A stretch of DNA of 64,000 nt from the NCBI GenBank assembly GCA_934699095.1, contig CAKUVI010000006.1, positions 1 through 64,000 on the forward strand, read 5' to 3'. Positions 18,480-27,210 of this stretch are shown one piece after another. The stretch is from an uncultured Bacteroidales bacterium. GTDB taxonomy: Bacteria; Bacteroidota; Bacteroidia; Bacteroidales; WCHB1-69. The notes beneath the pieces are model-generated. The model saw nothing but the letters and a program-made list of their open reading frames with translations. It searched no databases and was not told where the DNA came from. Both the position numbers and the translations under genes were made by a program. Numbering within the stretch: the stretch's first letter is position 1; every line of letters begins with the position of its first letter.

Positions 18480-20450
18480 ATGTCTGATATTCAAAAAATT
18501 GTACTAACAATTGCATTGTCAATAATCACTATTTCCAATATTGTATTTGCACAAGACACAGTAAAAACTGACACCGTGAAGAATCTATCTCCCTTTGAAT
18601 TCGGTCTTTCTGAAGCTACTACAGACGCCATGCGCTACCAAGTGCTCTACAATACTCATCAGAGAGCCAAGGAACTCGGCGTGGATGTGGATTATTCAAA
18701 GGTCGAGGCTCTCACAATTGAGGTGTCGGAGAACTCATTGCCTATTCCTCTTACCGAACATAACGACTTCCGCGGCCTGAAATTGACGGTTAAGAACAAC
18801 ACCAAGAAACTTTGTCTTTTCGAAATGGTGCAGCCTCGGTGGGATTCGATAGAAATGGACAAAAATCTTGTTGACGGTGGCGACTTCTCTTCCATCGACA
18901 CATTTGCGACAGGTGAATATCTTGTTCAGCTCGTTGACCAGCATCCGTGGGTGGATAACCGTGCCGGATACAGCTATGGTGCTACACGCAAGGATATACT
19001 GGTTGTGAGAAACGGACTTGCTGTAAACGCACCAATTGCTTCATATTCAACAGATTCGACCAAATTAAAGACCTATTACTGCAAAACTGACGACAAACTC
19101 AAAACCATCTCAAATATTTCGATAACACGCGATACGTCATCAACTCAAAAAACGTACTGTTTCCGTGTTGATGGGGTTAATAACCTGAAGATCTCAAAAA
19201 TCAGCATTGCCACCCCGAACACCCGTAATATGTATGCCGACGAGGCAATAACAATAATCAACAGTGCAAATATTCTGGTTGAGGACCTTACCATCAACGG
19301 CACATACTCCCGAACTTCAAACTATGGCTATGGTATTATGATGAACAATGTGTGGAATAGCGCTTTCGTAAGACTCAAAGCCACCGCCAATTGGGGGATA
19401 TTCGGTACTAACAATTTGAATAACACCACTTTGAGAAATTGCGACATAAATCGTTTCGACGTTCACTGTTACGGCCGGGACGCCTTTATATACAACTGCA
19501 AATTCTCAAAACTATATAACCAATTCTCCTCAATGTACGGCACAGTCCTGTTCGACAATTGCAGATTTTACGATTTCATTCCTGTATTGATTGAGACTTC
19601 CTACAATGCATACACAGGTTTCGATCTTACTTTCAAGAACTGTACATTCGAGGCCTCACCGCTCCATAACTTCCTGATATCCATAGGACAGGTCAACGAC
19701 CAGCAGAACTCCCGTCCGGAACTCTCAAACAAATGCTGGCCAAATATCAATATACAAAACCTAATCGTAAAGGTCAATGGAAACGTCTCCAAAGTGGTTC
19801 TCTTCTATCCGAAAGGGAAAATTGCCAATAACGTTCACATAGACTATATCTCCCGCATCAAGATTGACGGTCTTAGGATGATTTATTCTGATACAAATAC
19901 ATTGTCTGATTTTGTAATTTCGAACTCACCTATAATCACCCAAAAGACAATCAACTATGACTTGAAAAAAATAGAGTTGATTCCGAGTGTTGATCAGATG
20001 AAGAGCCAGGCAGAAAAGAAATACAAATATCCTGGCAGTCTCACTTTTAACCTAAGAAAAAGCAATAAAGACGAGATAAACATAGCCAATTCACGTCTGA
20101 ATTACAATATCAACAGTAACAGCCAATACAACATCAGGTACACGAACTGTCAGATCGGGATGGTGCGTAACAATACAAAAACCAATGGCACAAAGCGTCA
20201 CTATACGCGATGCTCGCTTTATCTCAACAATGCTGACGACGCACGATATTATATCGACAACCAAGCCGTTTACAACAAGTGCACTTTCATTCCTTGCGAT
20301 CCGAAGATGTTTGTGAGTTTCTACGGTACAGCCAATGATATCATAATCAAAGACTGCAAGACAACACGTAAGGGAATTCTTTTCTATCATGGCCGTCGCG
20401 ATAACGCCGAGCTCAAGAGCTATACAGTGAAAGGTTCGTCAAGATCATAG
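18480..20450 (+). CDS. Exported protein with probable right-handed beta-helix, unknown function
   Basis: Exported protein of 656 residues with a signal peptide (LTIALSIITISNIVFAQ). From about residue 230 to 420 it has short repeating segments typical of parallel beta-helix proteins, for example ILVEDLTINGTYSRTSNYG, FVRLKATANWGIFGTNNLN, TTLRNCDINRF, TVLFDNCRFYDF, FKNCTFEASPL. A second set follows towards the C terminus (RYTNCQIGMVRNNTK, NKCTFIPCDPKMF, IIKDCKTTRKG). No catalytic motif was recognised and no T9SS domain is present. A TACTTTCG box at 18426-18433 is a possible promoter. Three bases separate its stop from the TIGR02757 gene, so the two are probably co-transcribed. Confidence 0.72.
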   Translation: MSDIQKIVLTIALSIITISNIVFAQDTVKTDTVKNLSPFEFGLSEATTDAMRYQVLYNTHQRAKELGVDVDYSKVEALTIEVSENSLPIPLTEHNDFRGLKLTVKNNTKKLCLFEMVQPRWDSIEMDKNLVDGGDFSSIDTFATGEYLVQLVDQHPWVDNRAGYSYGATRKDILVVRNGLAVNAPIASYSTDSTKLKTYYCKTDDKLKTISNISITRDTSSTQKTYCFRVDGVNNLKISKISIATPNTRNMYADEAITIINSANILVEDLTINGTYSRTSNYGYGIMMNNVWNSAFVRLKATANWGIFGTNNLNNTTLRNCDINRFDVHCYGRDAFIYNCKFSKLYNQFSSMYGTVLFDNCRFYDFIPVLIETSYNAYTGFDLTFKNCTFEASPLHNFLISIGQVNDQQNSRPELSNKCWPNINIQNLIVKVNGNVSKVVLFYPKGKIANNVHIDYISRIKIDGLRMIYSDTNTLSDFVISNSPIITQKTINYDLKKIELIPSVDQMKSQAEKKYKYPGSLTFNLRKSNKDEINIANSRLNYNINSNSQYNIRYTNCQIGMVRNNTKTNGTKRHYTRCSLYLNNADDARYYIDNQAVYNKCTFIPCDPKMFVSFYGTANDIIIKDCKTTRKGILFYHGRRDNAELKSYTVKGSSRS

Positions 20451-20453
20451 CTT

Positions 20454-21203
20454 ATGACTGATTCATTAAAGCAGACACTTGTATCACTCGCCGAAAAATA
20501 TGAGACACCTGATTTCATAATCGGCGATCCATCTTTTTTTATGCATCAAGTCGAAGGTGCAGAGAACCAGGAAGTTATAGCTTTTGTTGCATCTGTATTG
20601 AGCTATGGCAGCAGAAAACAGTTTATGCCCAAGATACAATCTATACTTGACGAGTCCGGCAATGATGTTTATTTATGGACGAAGTCAGGATGTTTTTCAT
20701 CTTTTTTCGCGGAGGATGACAACTCCTGTTTTTACAGACTTTACACAAATAGGCAGATGTCTGATTTCATGAAAGCATATCAGAAGATATTAATCCAACA
20801 CGGTTCAATGGGCGAATATCTTGAGAGAAAAAAAATCATCACGGGTTTTGGTGCTGTTAAATCAATCTGTGAATATTTCGCAGGGGAGGGGATAAGTGTG
20901 ATTGTCCCGAAGGATGTCAGGTCGGCGTGCAAGAGGGTGTGTATGTTCTTGCGTTGGATGGTGCGTTCGGATTCACCTGTAGATCTCGGGCTGTGGTCGC
21001 ATTTCATAGACCGCCGGAGTCTAATCATTCCGATGGACACGCACGTGTCGCAACAGGCCGTGAATTTGGGACTTTTATCAACGAAGACTGCATCCATGTC
21101 GGCGGCTCGCGCGCTCACCTCATCGCTCTCTGAGGTTTTCCCTGACGACCCGCTGCGCGGTGACTTCGCACTTTTCGGATACGGTGTTAATTCGAAAAAA
21201 TGA
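20454..21203 (+). CDS. TIGR02757 family protein (DUF2400)
   Basis: Cytosolic protein of 249 residues. The pattern QEVIAFVASVLSYGSRKQFMPKI, the helical middle, the KRVCMFLRWMVRSD segment and the end ALTSSLSEVFPDDPLRGDFALFGYGV are the hallmarks of TIGR02757. These proteins are weakly related to the helix-hairpin-helix DNA glycosylase fold, but no activity has been settled. The IPMDTHVSQQAVNLGLL segment is the conserved centre, with DTHV in the place of the HhH-glycosylase catalytic aspartate; this is inference. It ends 12 bp from the convergent TonB-receptor gene with no obvious terminator between them. Confidence 0.88.
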   Translation: MTDSLKQTLVSLAEKYETPDFIIGDPSFFMHQVEGAENQEVIAFVASVLSYGSRKQFMPKIQSILDESGNDVYLWTKSGCFSSFFAEDDNSCFYRLYTNRQMSDFMKAYQKILIQHGSMGEYLERKKIITGFGAVKSICEYFAGEGISVIVPKDVRSACKRVCMFLRWMVRSDSPVDLGLWSHFIDRRSLIIPMDTHVSQQAVNLGLLSTKTASMSAARALTSSLSEVFPDDPLRGDFALFGYGVNSKK

Positions 21204-21215
21204 CCTCACGATTCT

Positions 21216-23498
21216 CTATTTCAGAATGAATCGGAATCCTGCGTAAGCCATGATGCCGGTGATGGGTGCGTATATCATGGTGGCATCAAAATATTGTCCG
21301 AAAGGTGCATCTGAGGCGACAATGGCATCCTTCTGCTTGACGTTCAGCATGTTCTCGGCGCCGACATATATTTCCCAACGACGGAATTTCTTTGTGATTT
21401 GCGCGTTCAGAATGCAGTATGGCTTTGAGTAGTCAGGACGCTGATATTGTTCCGGATTTGCCTTTGTGTCGGGCAGCGGCATCGGACCGAAAATCTGGCA
21501 GTTGATGTTGAATTTCCATTTGTCGTATGGAGTGCTGTAATTAAGGTTTACAAGAGCCTTGTGCGGACTCATCAACTCCTTTTGCACAATTATGCCCTTG
21601 CGGGAATATCGAACATCGTTGTATCTGTAAGCCAAAAGGATTTCAAAACGTTGCAATGGCTTTAGTGTGAGTTCGATCTGAGCCGAGTGGGAGCGCGAAT
21701 GGTTGCCGAAACCGTTGTGATTCCCATTTAAGGCGTAATAGTGAATCTCTCTGGGATTGTCAAGGTCCACAATCATCTGCTGCATGAAGGTGGTATAGAA
21801 GTAGTCAACAGCTAAAGATGCTTTGCCTCCTGGCATATTGAACTGATATACTGCACTCACTCCATAATTGTAGGCTTCTTCGGCTTGTGATTGCTCGTCA
21901 ATCCGGATGTTCCTGCTTGAAATCAGCAGTGACAAGTTTTCAGGGAAAAAGTGTGAGGTTCGGTAACCTTTGCCGGCCGATGCGCGCAGTGAAAAGTCTT
22001 TTGTGACTTGCCATTTTGCATGCAAACGAGGGGTCCAGAACAATTTGTTGTACATCGAGTTGTAGTCGAGGCGCATTCCAGCCATAAGTACAAGTTTCGG
22101 ATCAATAATATAGGCATATTCAGCAAAAACACCCGGCACGGCCTCTATATTAAGACTGTTTGTGCCATTTATATCCAGTAACACTGAATTACCTCCTTCA
22201 AGAAAGTCTTCTCCGATGTAGTGGTCTCTCAGGTAATCGAATTGGAAACTTGCTCCAGATGTGAGCTTGTGTCTCTTTTTAGCTCCAAATTTGTTGGAAT
22301 ACATGACGTTGACATATCCTGAGTACTGTGTGGCGTCGTATTTTCTGTCTCCATATTTTGAATTTGTCCCATGAGCGACAAAAGAGACGATAGTGCCAAT
22401 GCTTTCATTGTCGCCTTTGAGAATGAAGCCGTTTTTTGAGATGATTTGGAGTTTCCTGTTGTCTGCCAAAAAGCCGTAATAAGGAGGGATATTTGAATTT
22501 TGGAGATTCGGCTTGAAGCCCACTTGGCCTCCGAAGCGGTTGTCCCACACGAAATTGATCATGGAGCGGCCTTCCACGAGATTGCCCTTGTAGTCCCAGC
22601 GGTTTGCGAGGTTCACTTGTCTGCTCCTTGGCGCGTCCATGAATTTGTCGTTGTTCATGTCCATCTGGGCGAACTGGTCAGCCAGAAACACGAGGAAGTT
22701 GGTGCTCGCCTTGTCGTTTTTTCCAATGGGGATTCTGGAGTTGAAGCTTGCCTCGGCGCGTCCCATCGAGTTGGCGTAAACGTTCAAAAAGACTCTTTCG
22801 AGGTTGGTTTCAGGCTTCTTATACTCTACGTCGATCTGTCCGGTGATTCCTTCGTAACCGTTCACTATCGAAGCGCTTCCTTTTGATATGTTGATGGATT
22901 CCATCCATGACCCAGGTACGAATCCGAGACCGAATTGATGGGAGAGGATGCGGATGAATGGTACGTTTTCGAGCAGTATCTGGGTGTATTTGCCGGCTAA
23001 GCCGAGCATTGATATCTGTCGTGCTCCACTCACAGCGTCAGGATAGTCGGCGTCAACAGAGACGGTGCCTTCGAAGCTCTCCGAAAGGTTGCAGCAGGCC
23101 GCGCGCCTAAGTCCCTCTGTGCTGATGATCTGTGTGAGGATGGGCTGGACGGAGATGAATGAGCCGTCGCGAGACACAATGCTCACTTCGTGGAGGCTGT
23201 GGGCAGAGTTGAGAAAAAAAGTGACGTCGTTCTGTGAACTTGGGATCACTACGGTGTCGGGAAGATAAGTGGGGAAGGAGACCACTAAGGTGTCTGTTCT
23301 GGAACGTAGTAAAACGAATGTGCCGTCTTGACCGGTGTGTGCACCGACTGATGTGTGAAGCCACTGCACCGAAGCCATCGACACTGCCGCGGTGTCGCCA
23401 TTTTCGTTGATCTGAAGAACCCGTCCTCTCAGATCCTGACCAAACACAGAAAAACATCCGGCCAATAAAATAGTGGCCGTCAAAATGAAATTCTTCAT
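21216..23498 (-). CDS. TonB-dependent receptor with CC-motif plug
   Basis: Outer-membrane TonB-dependent receptor, 760 residues. It has a signal peptide (KNFILTATILLAGCFSVFG), a carboxypeptidase-like domain (about 22-105), and then a plug that opens with GLRRAACCNLSESFEGTVS. The paired cysteines are typical of a Bacteroidota receptor subgroup often found near metal-handling genes. The plug continues with QISMLGLAGKYTQILLENV and ends with the GQIDVEYKKPE segment. The barrel ends in AYAGFRFILK. It carries no adjacent SusD or siderophore genes, so the ligand (metal ion or chelate is a guess) remains open. A small PspC-type gene starts just 5' of it on the same strand and may share its transcript. 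Confidence 0.9.
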   Translation of the reverse strand: MKNFILTATILLAGCFSVFGQDLRGRVLQINENGDTAAVSMASVQWLHTSVGAHTGQDGTFVLLRSRTDTLVVSFPTYLPDTVVIPSSQNDVTFFLNSAHSLHEVSIVSRDGSFISVQPILTQIISTEGLRRAACCNLSESFEGTVSVDADYPDAVSGARQISMLGLAGKYTQILLENVPFIRILSHQFGLGFVPGSWMESINISKGSASIVNGYEGITGQIDVEYKKPETNLERVFLNVYANSMGRAEASFNSRIPIGKNDKASTNFLVFLADQFAQMDMNNDKFMDAPRSRQVNLANRWDYKGNLVEGRSMINFVWDNRFGGQVGFKPNLQNSNIPPYYGFLADNRKLQIISKNGFILKGDNESIGTIVSFVAHGTNSKYGDRKYDATQYSGYVNVMYSNKFGAKKRHKLTSGASFQFDYLRDHYIGEDFLEGGNSVLLDINGTNSLNIEAVPGVFAEYAYIIDPKLVLMAGMRLDYNSMYNKLFWTPRLHAKWQVTKDFSLRASAGKGYRTSHFFPENLSLLISSRNIRIDEQSQAEEAYNYGVSAVYQFNMPGGKASLAVDYFYTTFMQQMIVDLDNPREIHYYALNGNHNGFGNHSRSHSAQIELTLKPLQRFEILLAYRYNDVRYSRKGIIVQKELMSPHKALVNLNYSTPYDKWKFNINCQIFGPMPLPDTKANPEQYQRPDYSKPYCILNAQITKKFRRWEIYVGAENMLNVKQKDAIVASDAPFGQYFDATMIYAPITGIMAYAGFRFILK

Positions 23499-23508
23499 AA
23501 GATTAATG

Positions 23509-23703
23509 TTATATGGTCGGATCTATTGGAAGAATGATCCACATTATCAGATAAATCCAAAGACCTGTGGTCCCGAAGAACAACAACAGGAGAAAGATAA
23601 TCCTCAAGACATTGGGGTCAATGTCCAAATACACGCCCAAACCGCCGCAAACGCCTGCGATTCTTGAATTATTTGCACTTCTTGATAAATTTCTGTATGA
23701 CAT
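23509..23703 (-). CDS. PspC domain protein
   Basis: Small inner-membrane protein of 64 residues with the PspC signature: RIAGVCGGLGVYLDIDPNVLR followed by one hydrophobic segment (IIFLLLLFFGTTGLWIYLIMWIILP). PspC is the membrane sensor of phage-shock-type envelope stress in other phyla; stand-alone short PspC proteins like this are common in Bacteroidota and their role is not settled. It lies between the downstream TonB receptor (10 bp) and an upstream CD225-like gene (24 bp), so the three may form one operon. Confidence 0.88.
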   Translation of the reverse strand: MSYRNLSRSANNSRIAGVCGGLGVYLDIDPNVLRIIFLLLLFFGTTGLWIYLIMWIILPIDPTI

Positions 23704-23727
23704 GATGATGAATTTCTTGAAATTAAA

Positions 23728-24009
23728 CTAAGCGGCGGCAAATATTGAAACGAGCACTGCCGCCAGCACAAGCCCGAAAATGAACAGCCAACCAATCAGG
23801 CCTATTATGAGAGCCATTATGCCGAATCTTTTGGCGTCTCTTGATGCATAATATGCCATTTCTGTGTTTCCGAGGGCATTATAGTCGTCAACTTTTAGGG
23901 ATTTTATGATAGCCACGATGCCTAATGGCCAGAAAAAAAGAGTCGAAATGATAGCCAAGCCCAAATATCGCCTCGGCTTTTGTTCAAGTATCTCTGTGTT
24001 ATTTTCCAT
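23728..24009 (-). CDS. CD225/dispanin-like small membrane protein
   Basis: Inner-membrane protein of 93 residues. Two hydrophobic helices (YLGLAIISTLFFWPLGIVAII and FGIMALIIGLIGWLFIFGLVLAAVLVSI) are joined by a conserved polar stretch (KVDDYNALGNTEMAYYASRDAKRF). This matches the CD225/dispanin pattern, in which the first helix ends PLGIxAI and the second is preceded by an Ala/Ser-Lys motif. The start MENNTEI at 24009 was preferred to the upstream in-frame ATG at 24039. It probably heads an operon with the PspC gene. Function unknown. Confidence 0.75.
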   Translation of the reverse strand: MENNTEILEQKPRRYLGLAIISTLFFWPLGIVAIIKSLKVDDYNALGNTEMAYYASRDAKRFGIMALIIGLIGWLFIFGLVLAAVLVSIFAAA

Positions 24010-24079
24010 ATCAGTAAAAACTCGCTGCGAAGATAACATTTTTTTCTTTCAACAACATTAGCCTATTATTAAATTTGAT

Positions 24080-24087
24080 TATCTTTG
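24080..24087 (+). promoter_or_regulatory. -7 element TATCTTTG for elbB-aroK
   Basis: An exact TAnnTTTG match 45 bp before the ElbB start codon, facing the elbB-aroK pair. Confidence 0.6.
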
Positions 24088-24131
24088 CTGTTTCAAAGTA
24101 GAATGTGAAATTTTTAAAAAAACAGATAGAA

Positions 24132-24779
24132 ATGAAAAAGATAGCAGTAGTTTTGTGCGGTTGCGGCACTCTTGACGGCAGCGAAATCCATGAATCAGTG
24201 ATGACATTGTTGGCGATTGACAGCAACAATTGCGAATATCAGATATTTGCGCCAGAAGCCGACCAGTTTCATGTGGTAAATCATCTGACAGGCAAACCGA
24301 TGGATGAGAGCAGAAACATGTTAGTGGAGGCGGCGCGCATCGCCCGCGGCAACGTCAAGCCCGTGTCGGAATGCAATGTCTCCGACTTTGACGCCGTGAT
24401 TTTCCCGGGAGGCAACGGTTCGGCGAAAAATCTCTTCACATACGCAACAGAAGGAGTGAAATGTTCTGTTAGAGATGATGTGGCTTCAATCGTCAGGTCC
24501 TTCCATAATGCGAAAAAGCCTATCGGTGCGCTTTGTATTGCCCCGGTTATGATTGCAAAAGTCCTTGGCGACGTGAAAGTCACTGTAGGTCAAGACAAGA
24601 ATACGATTGACAGTGTTCTCTCGTTCGGCTCAAAACACGAAGTCACCAATCAGAGGGAGGTTTGTTGCGATATCGACAACCTTGTTTTCACCACGCCGTG
24701 CTATATGTTGCCAGCCCGCATCTCCGACATCGCTGCCTGTGCCGACAATCTGGTGAAGGCGATGCTGAAGGTCATGTAA
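24132..24779 (+). CDS. elbB: Isoprenoid biosynthesis glyoxalase ElbB
   Basis: Cytosolic DJ-1/PfpI-fold protein, 215 residues. It starts MKKIAVVLCGCGTLDGSEIHE, and has the central segment FDAVIFPGGNGSAKNLF and the nucleophile elbow PIGALCIAPVMIAKVLG with its Cys. The C terminus VFTTPCYMLPARISDIAACADNLV also matches the ElbB family closely. E. coli ElbB has glyoxalase activity and influences isoprenoid yield, hence the name; the cellular role is not firm. The ATG at 24132 was chosen over an upstream in-frame TTG. The stop codon abuts the aroK start with no gap, indicating translational coupling. Confidence 0.93.
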   Translation: MKKIAVVLCGCGTLDGSEIHESVMTLLAIDSNNCEYQIFAPEADQFHVVNHLTGKPMDESRNMLVEAARIARGNVKPVSECNVSDFDAVIFPGGNGSAKNLFTYATEGVKCSVRDDVASIVRSFHNAKKPIGALCIAPVMIAKVLGDVKVTVGQDKNTIDSVLSFGSKHEVTNQREVCCDIDNLVFTTPCYMLPARISDIAACADNLVKAMLKVM

Positions 24780-25286
24780 ATGTCAGAGATAATAACCATA
24801 GTTGGCTTTTCCGGGGCGGGGAAGAGTGTTGTAGGCGCAAAGGTCGCACAATTGCTTGGCGTGCCTTTCGTGGATCTTGACCTTGCAATAGAGGAGAAAT
24901 ATCGCACATCCATTCCTATTTTGTTCTCAAAATACGGGGAGGATGTGTTCCGGAAGTGCGAGCGCAAGGTTTTGGAGGAGTCTTTGCTAAGAGAGCGGTG
25001 TGTGATCTCCACGGGCGGTGGCACACCATGTTCCAGTGATGCCATGCGACTGATAAACAGTTGTTCCACAAGTGTTTACCTTAAATTGTCTGAGGAGATC
25101 TTGTTCAACAATCTCAGAAAATCGAGACGTCGTCGTCCTTTGACCGACAAAATGGAAGAAGCGCAACTGCGGCAGTACATTCATGATACTTTGTCGCGTC
25201 GCGCTCCTTTCTATGAGATGGCACATCACACTATCTGTTCAAGCGACGGCATGTTTAATGCCGGGGAGATAGCGAAAGTGCTTTGA
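24780..25286 (+). CDS. aroK: Shikimate kinase
   Basis: Cytosolic kinase, 168 residues, that phosphorylates shikimate at the 3-hydroxyl using ATP in chorismate and aromatic amino-acid synthesis. Walker A is GFSGAGKSVVG (about 9-19). The shikimate-binding DLD of VDLDLAIEEKYRTSI and the GGG of ISTGGGTPC (about 78-86) are present. The lid arginine lies in SRRRRPL. It is coupled to elbB. It ends 6 bp from the convergent saccharopine-dehydrogenase-like gene, so a bidirectional termination signal, if any, must lie inside coding sequence. Confidence 0.95.
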   Translation: MSEIITIVGFSGAGKSVVGAKVAQLLGVPFVDLDLAIEEKYRTSIPILFSKYGEDVFRKCERKVLEESLLRERCVISTGGGTPCSSDAMRLINSCSTSVYLKLSEEILFNNLRKSRRRRPLTDKMEEAQLRQYIHDTLSRRAPFYEMAHHTICSSDGMFNAGEIAKVL

Positions 25287-25292
25287 TTGTTT

Positions 25293-26498
25293 CTATTCGT
25301 GTTTGTACACGGGCAGCGGTTGGTCTATCTGTTCGTTCCATGGCAGACCGTAGCCGCCGATCTCCTTCATGAATGGATCTGGGTCGAACTGTTCAACGTT
25401 GAACACACCCTTGCCCTGCCATGTCCCGGTGAGGATCATTTTGGCGCAGAGCATTGCCGGCACGCCAGTCGTGTAGGACACTGCTTGAGCTCCCACCTCC
25501 TTGAAACATTCAGCGTGGTCACAATTGTTCCATACGTAGTAAGTACGTTCCTTGCCGTCTTTTATTCCCTTGATCTGGCAGCCGATGGAAGTCTGTCCGT
25601 GGTAGCCTTCACCAAGCGAAGATGGCTCTGGCAGCACCGCTTTCAGGAATTGCAGCGGCACTATGTCCATGCCTTTGTAGTTGATGGGCTTGATGCTGGT
25701 CATGCCGATTTCTTGTAGCACATTGAGCACGGTCAGGTATTTCTGCCCGAATGTCATCCAGAAACGTGCTCTCTTGATTGTAGGATAACTTTTCACGAGA
25801 GATTCGAGCTCTTCGTGGTAGAGAAGGTAAGATTCGCGGTCGCCGATGTTCGGATATTCTACCGGGCGGTGGATGGACATCGGGTCGATCTCGACCCATT
25901 GGCCGTTTTCCCAATATTTGCCGCGTTGTGTGATTTCCCGGATGTTGATCTCGGGGTTGAAATTGGTGGCGAAAGCTTTGCCGTGGTCGCCAGCATTGCA
26001 GTCAACGATGTCAAGGTAGTGCATCTCGTCGAAATAGTGTTTTGCGGCGTATGCCGTGTAGATGCTCGTCACACCGGGGTCGAAACCGCATCCCAGGAGA
26101 GCCATGATGCCGGCGTCCTTGAAACGGTCGTGGTAGGCCCATTGCCAGCTGTATTCGAACTTTGCCTTGTCGCGTGGCTCGTAGTTGGCAGTGTCCATGT
26201 AGTTGGTCTTAGTCGCCAAGCAAGCGTCCATCAAAGGAAGGTCCTGGTAGGGGAGTGCCACGTTAATCAGAAGGTCGGGCTTGTAACTCTCAAGCAGATG
26301 TATAGTCTCCTCGACATTGTCGGCGTCAACTTGAGCTGTCTTGATGCGATTGCCGCCGATTTGTGCAGCGATGGCGTCGCATTTCGACTTCGTGCGTGAA
26401 GCCAACATGATTTCAGTGAAAACCTCCGGGACGGAAGCACATTTGTGAGCAACCACGGATCCAACACCGCCTGCTCCGATAATCAATACTCTTGCCAT
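25293..26498 (-). CDS. Saccharopine dehydrogenase family protein, probable carboxy(nor)spermidine dehydrogenase
   Basis: Cytosolic NAD(P)H-dependent oxidoreductase, 401 residues. The Rossmann motif VLIIGAGGVGSVVAHKCA is at residues 4-21. The conserved segments YKPDLLINVALPYQDLPLMD, MDTANYEP and LLGCGFDPGVTSIYTAYA match the carboxynorspermidine/carboxyspermidine dehydrogenase branch. In Bacteroidales this enzyme condenses putrescine (or diaminopropane) with aspartate semialdehyde in the alternative spermidine pathway. The partner decarboxylase is not in the window. A minus-strand TATCTTTG box at 26544-26551 is the likely promoter. Lysine-pathway activity is a less likely alternative. Confidence 0.88.
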   Translation of the reverse strand: MARVLIIGAGGVGSVVAHKCASVPEVFTEIMLASRTKSKCDAIAAQIGGNRIKTAQVDADNVEETIHLLESYKPDLLINVALPYQDLPLMDACLATKTNYMDTANYEPRDKAKFEYSWQWAYHDRFKDAGIMALLGCGFDPGVTSIYTAYAAKHYFDEMHYLDIVDCNAGDHGKAFATNFNPEINIREITQRGKYWENGQWVEIDPMSIHRPVEYPNIGDRESYLLYHEELESLVKSYPTIKRARFWMTFGQKYLTVLNVLQEIGMTSIKPINYKGMDIVPLQFLKAVLPEPSSLGEGYHGQTSIGCQIKGIKDGKERTYYVWNNCDHAECFKEVGAQAVSYTTGVPAMLCAKMILTGTWQGKGVFNVEQFDPDPFMKEIGGYGLPWNEQIDQPLPVYKHE

Positions 26499-26916
26499 TT
26501 ATCCTTGTTTTTTGTGTGAATCAATCATTTTAAATTCGATTTGCAAAGATACAAAAAGTGTTGAAAAGATTAAATCTATTTTCAATTTTTAAAATCCTGA
26601 CGGTTAACACCATAGTTGTCAAGCTGATTCAAGCCTGTTTTTCTCCGAAAGACGATAATGTTTTGCCTTGGCCTCCAGTCACCTCTTTTAAAAACAGAAG
26701 GGGTTTATTTGTCGACTTAATTTAAAGATAGGTTTAAATTAAGTCAAATTTTCTCTTTTACTTTCTTTTCTCTCGCTTAACCGCAGTTTTGATCAAGCAA
26801 AAAGTAACATTTAAAATGCTTAACAAAATTCTATGTTTTTGGTTGTAATAATAATTTACGAGGGAATGACAAACATTGCATAAATTTTGTACATTTGCAG
26901 CCTAAATTTTTTGGAT
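26499..26916. other. Intergenic gap with AT-rich inverted repeat
   Basis: No gene was seen in this 418 bp gap. It carries the promoter box of the minus-strand gene (26544-26551), a perfect 13 bp inverted repeat at 26714-26745 (GACTTAATTTAAA, 6 nt loop, TTTAAATTAAGTC) and the TACATTTG -7 box at 26890-26897 for the NifU-domain gene. The inverted repeat is followed by a T-rich stretch. Confidence 0.6.
26890..26897 (+). promoter_or_regulatory. -7 element TACATTTG for the NifU-domain gene
   Basis: An exact TAnnTTTG match 20 bp before the ATG at 26917, leaving a very short leader. Confidence 0.65.
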
Positions 26917-27165
26917 ATGAACGAACCTACTTTAGAACAAAAAGTTGTATCAATAATTGATCAGATTCGCCCTTATCTGCAGGAAGATGGCGGTAACATT
27001 GAGTTTGTTGAACTCACACCCGAGAATGTGGTGAGAGTCCGCCTTCAGGGTGCGTGCGGAACATGCCCCCATGCAAAAATGACACTCAAGAATGGTGTGG
27101 AACAGACACTTAAAACTTATCTTCCTGAGATTGAGCGTGTTGAAGACGTTGTCTTAGGTTTTTAA
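26917..27165 (+). CDS. NifU C-terminal domain protein (Fe-S cluster carrier)
   Basis: Cytosolic protein of 82 residues made of only the NifU C-terminal domain. It begins in the typical way, VVSIIDQIRPYLQEDGGNIEFVEL, and carries the CxxC of LQGACGTCPHAKMTLKNGVE that binds a transferable Fe-S cluster. Such single-domain proteins deliver clusters to apo-proteins. The ATG at 26917 starts the domain; an upstream in-frame start would overlap the promoter box. The next gene, ychF, begins 45 bp downstream and is probably co-transcribed. Confidence 0.93.
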   Translation: MNEPTLEQKVVSIIDQIRPYLQEDGGNIEFVELTPENVVRVRLQGACGTCPHAKMTLKNGVEQTLKTYLPEIERVEDVVLGF

Positions 27166-27210
27166 AGTTGTTTGTATTCAAAGAAAGTTAAATAAAGAGG
27201 AGATACAATC

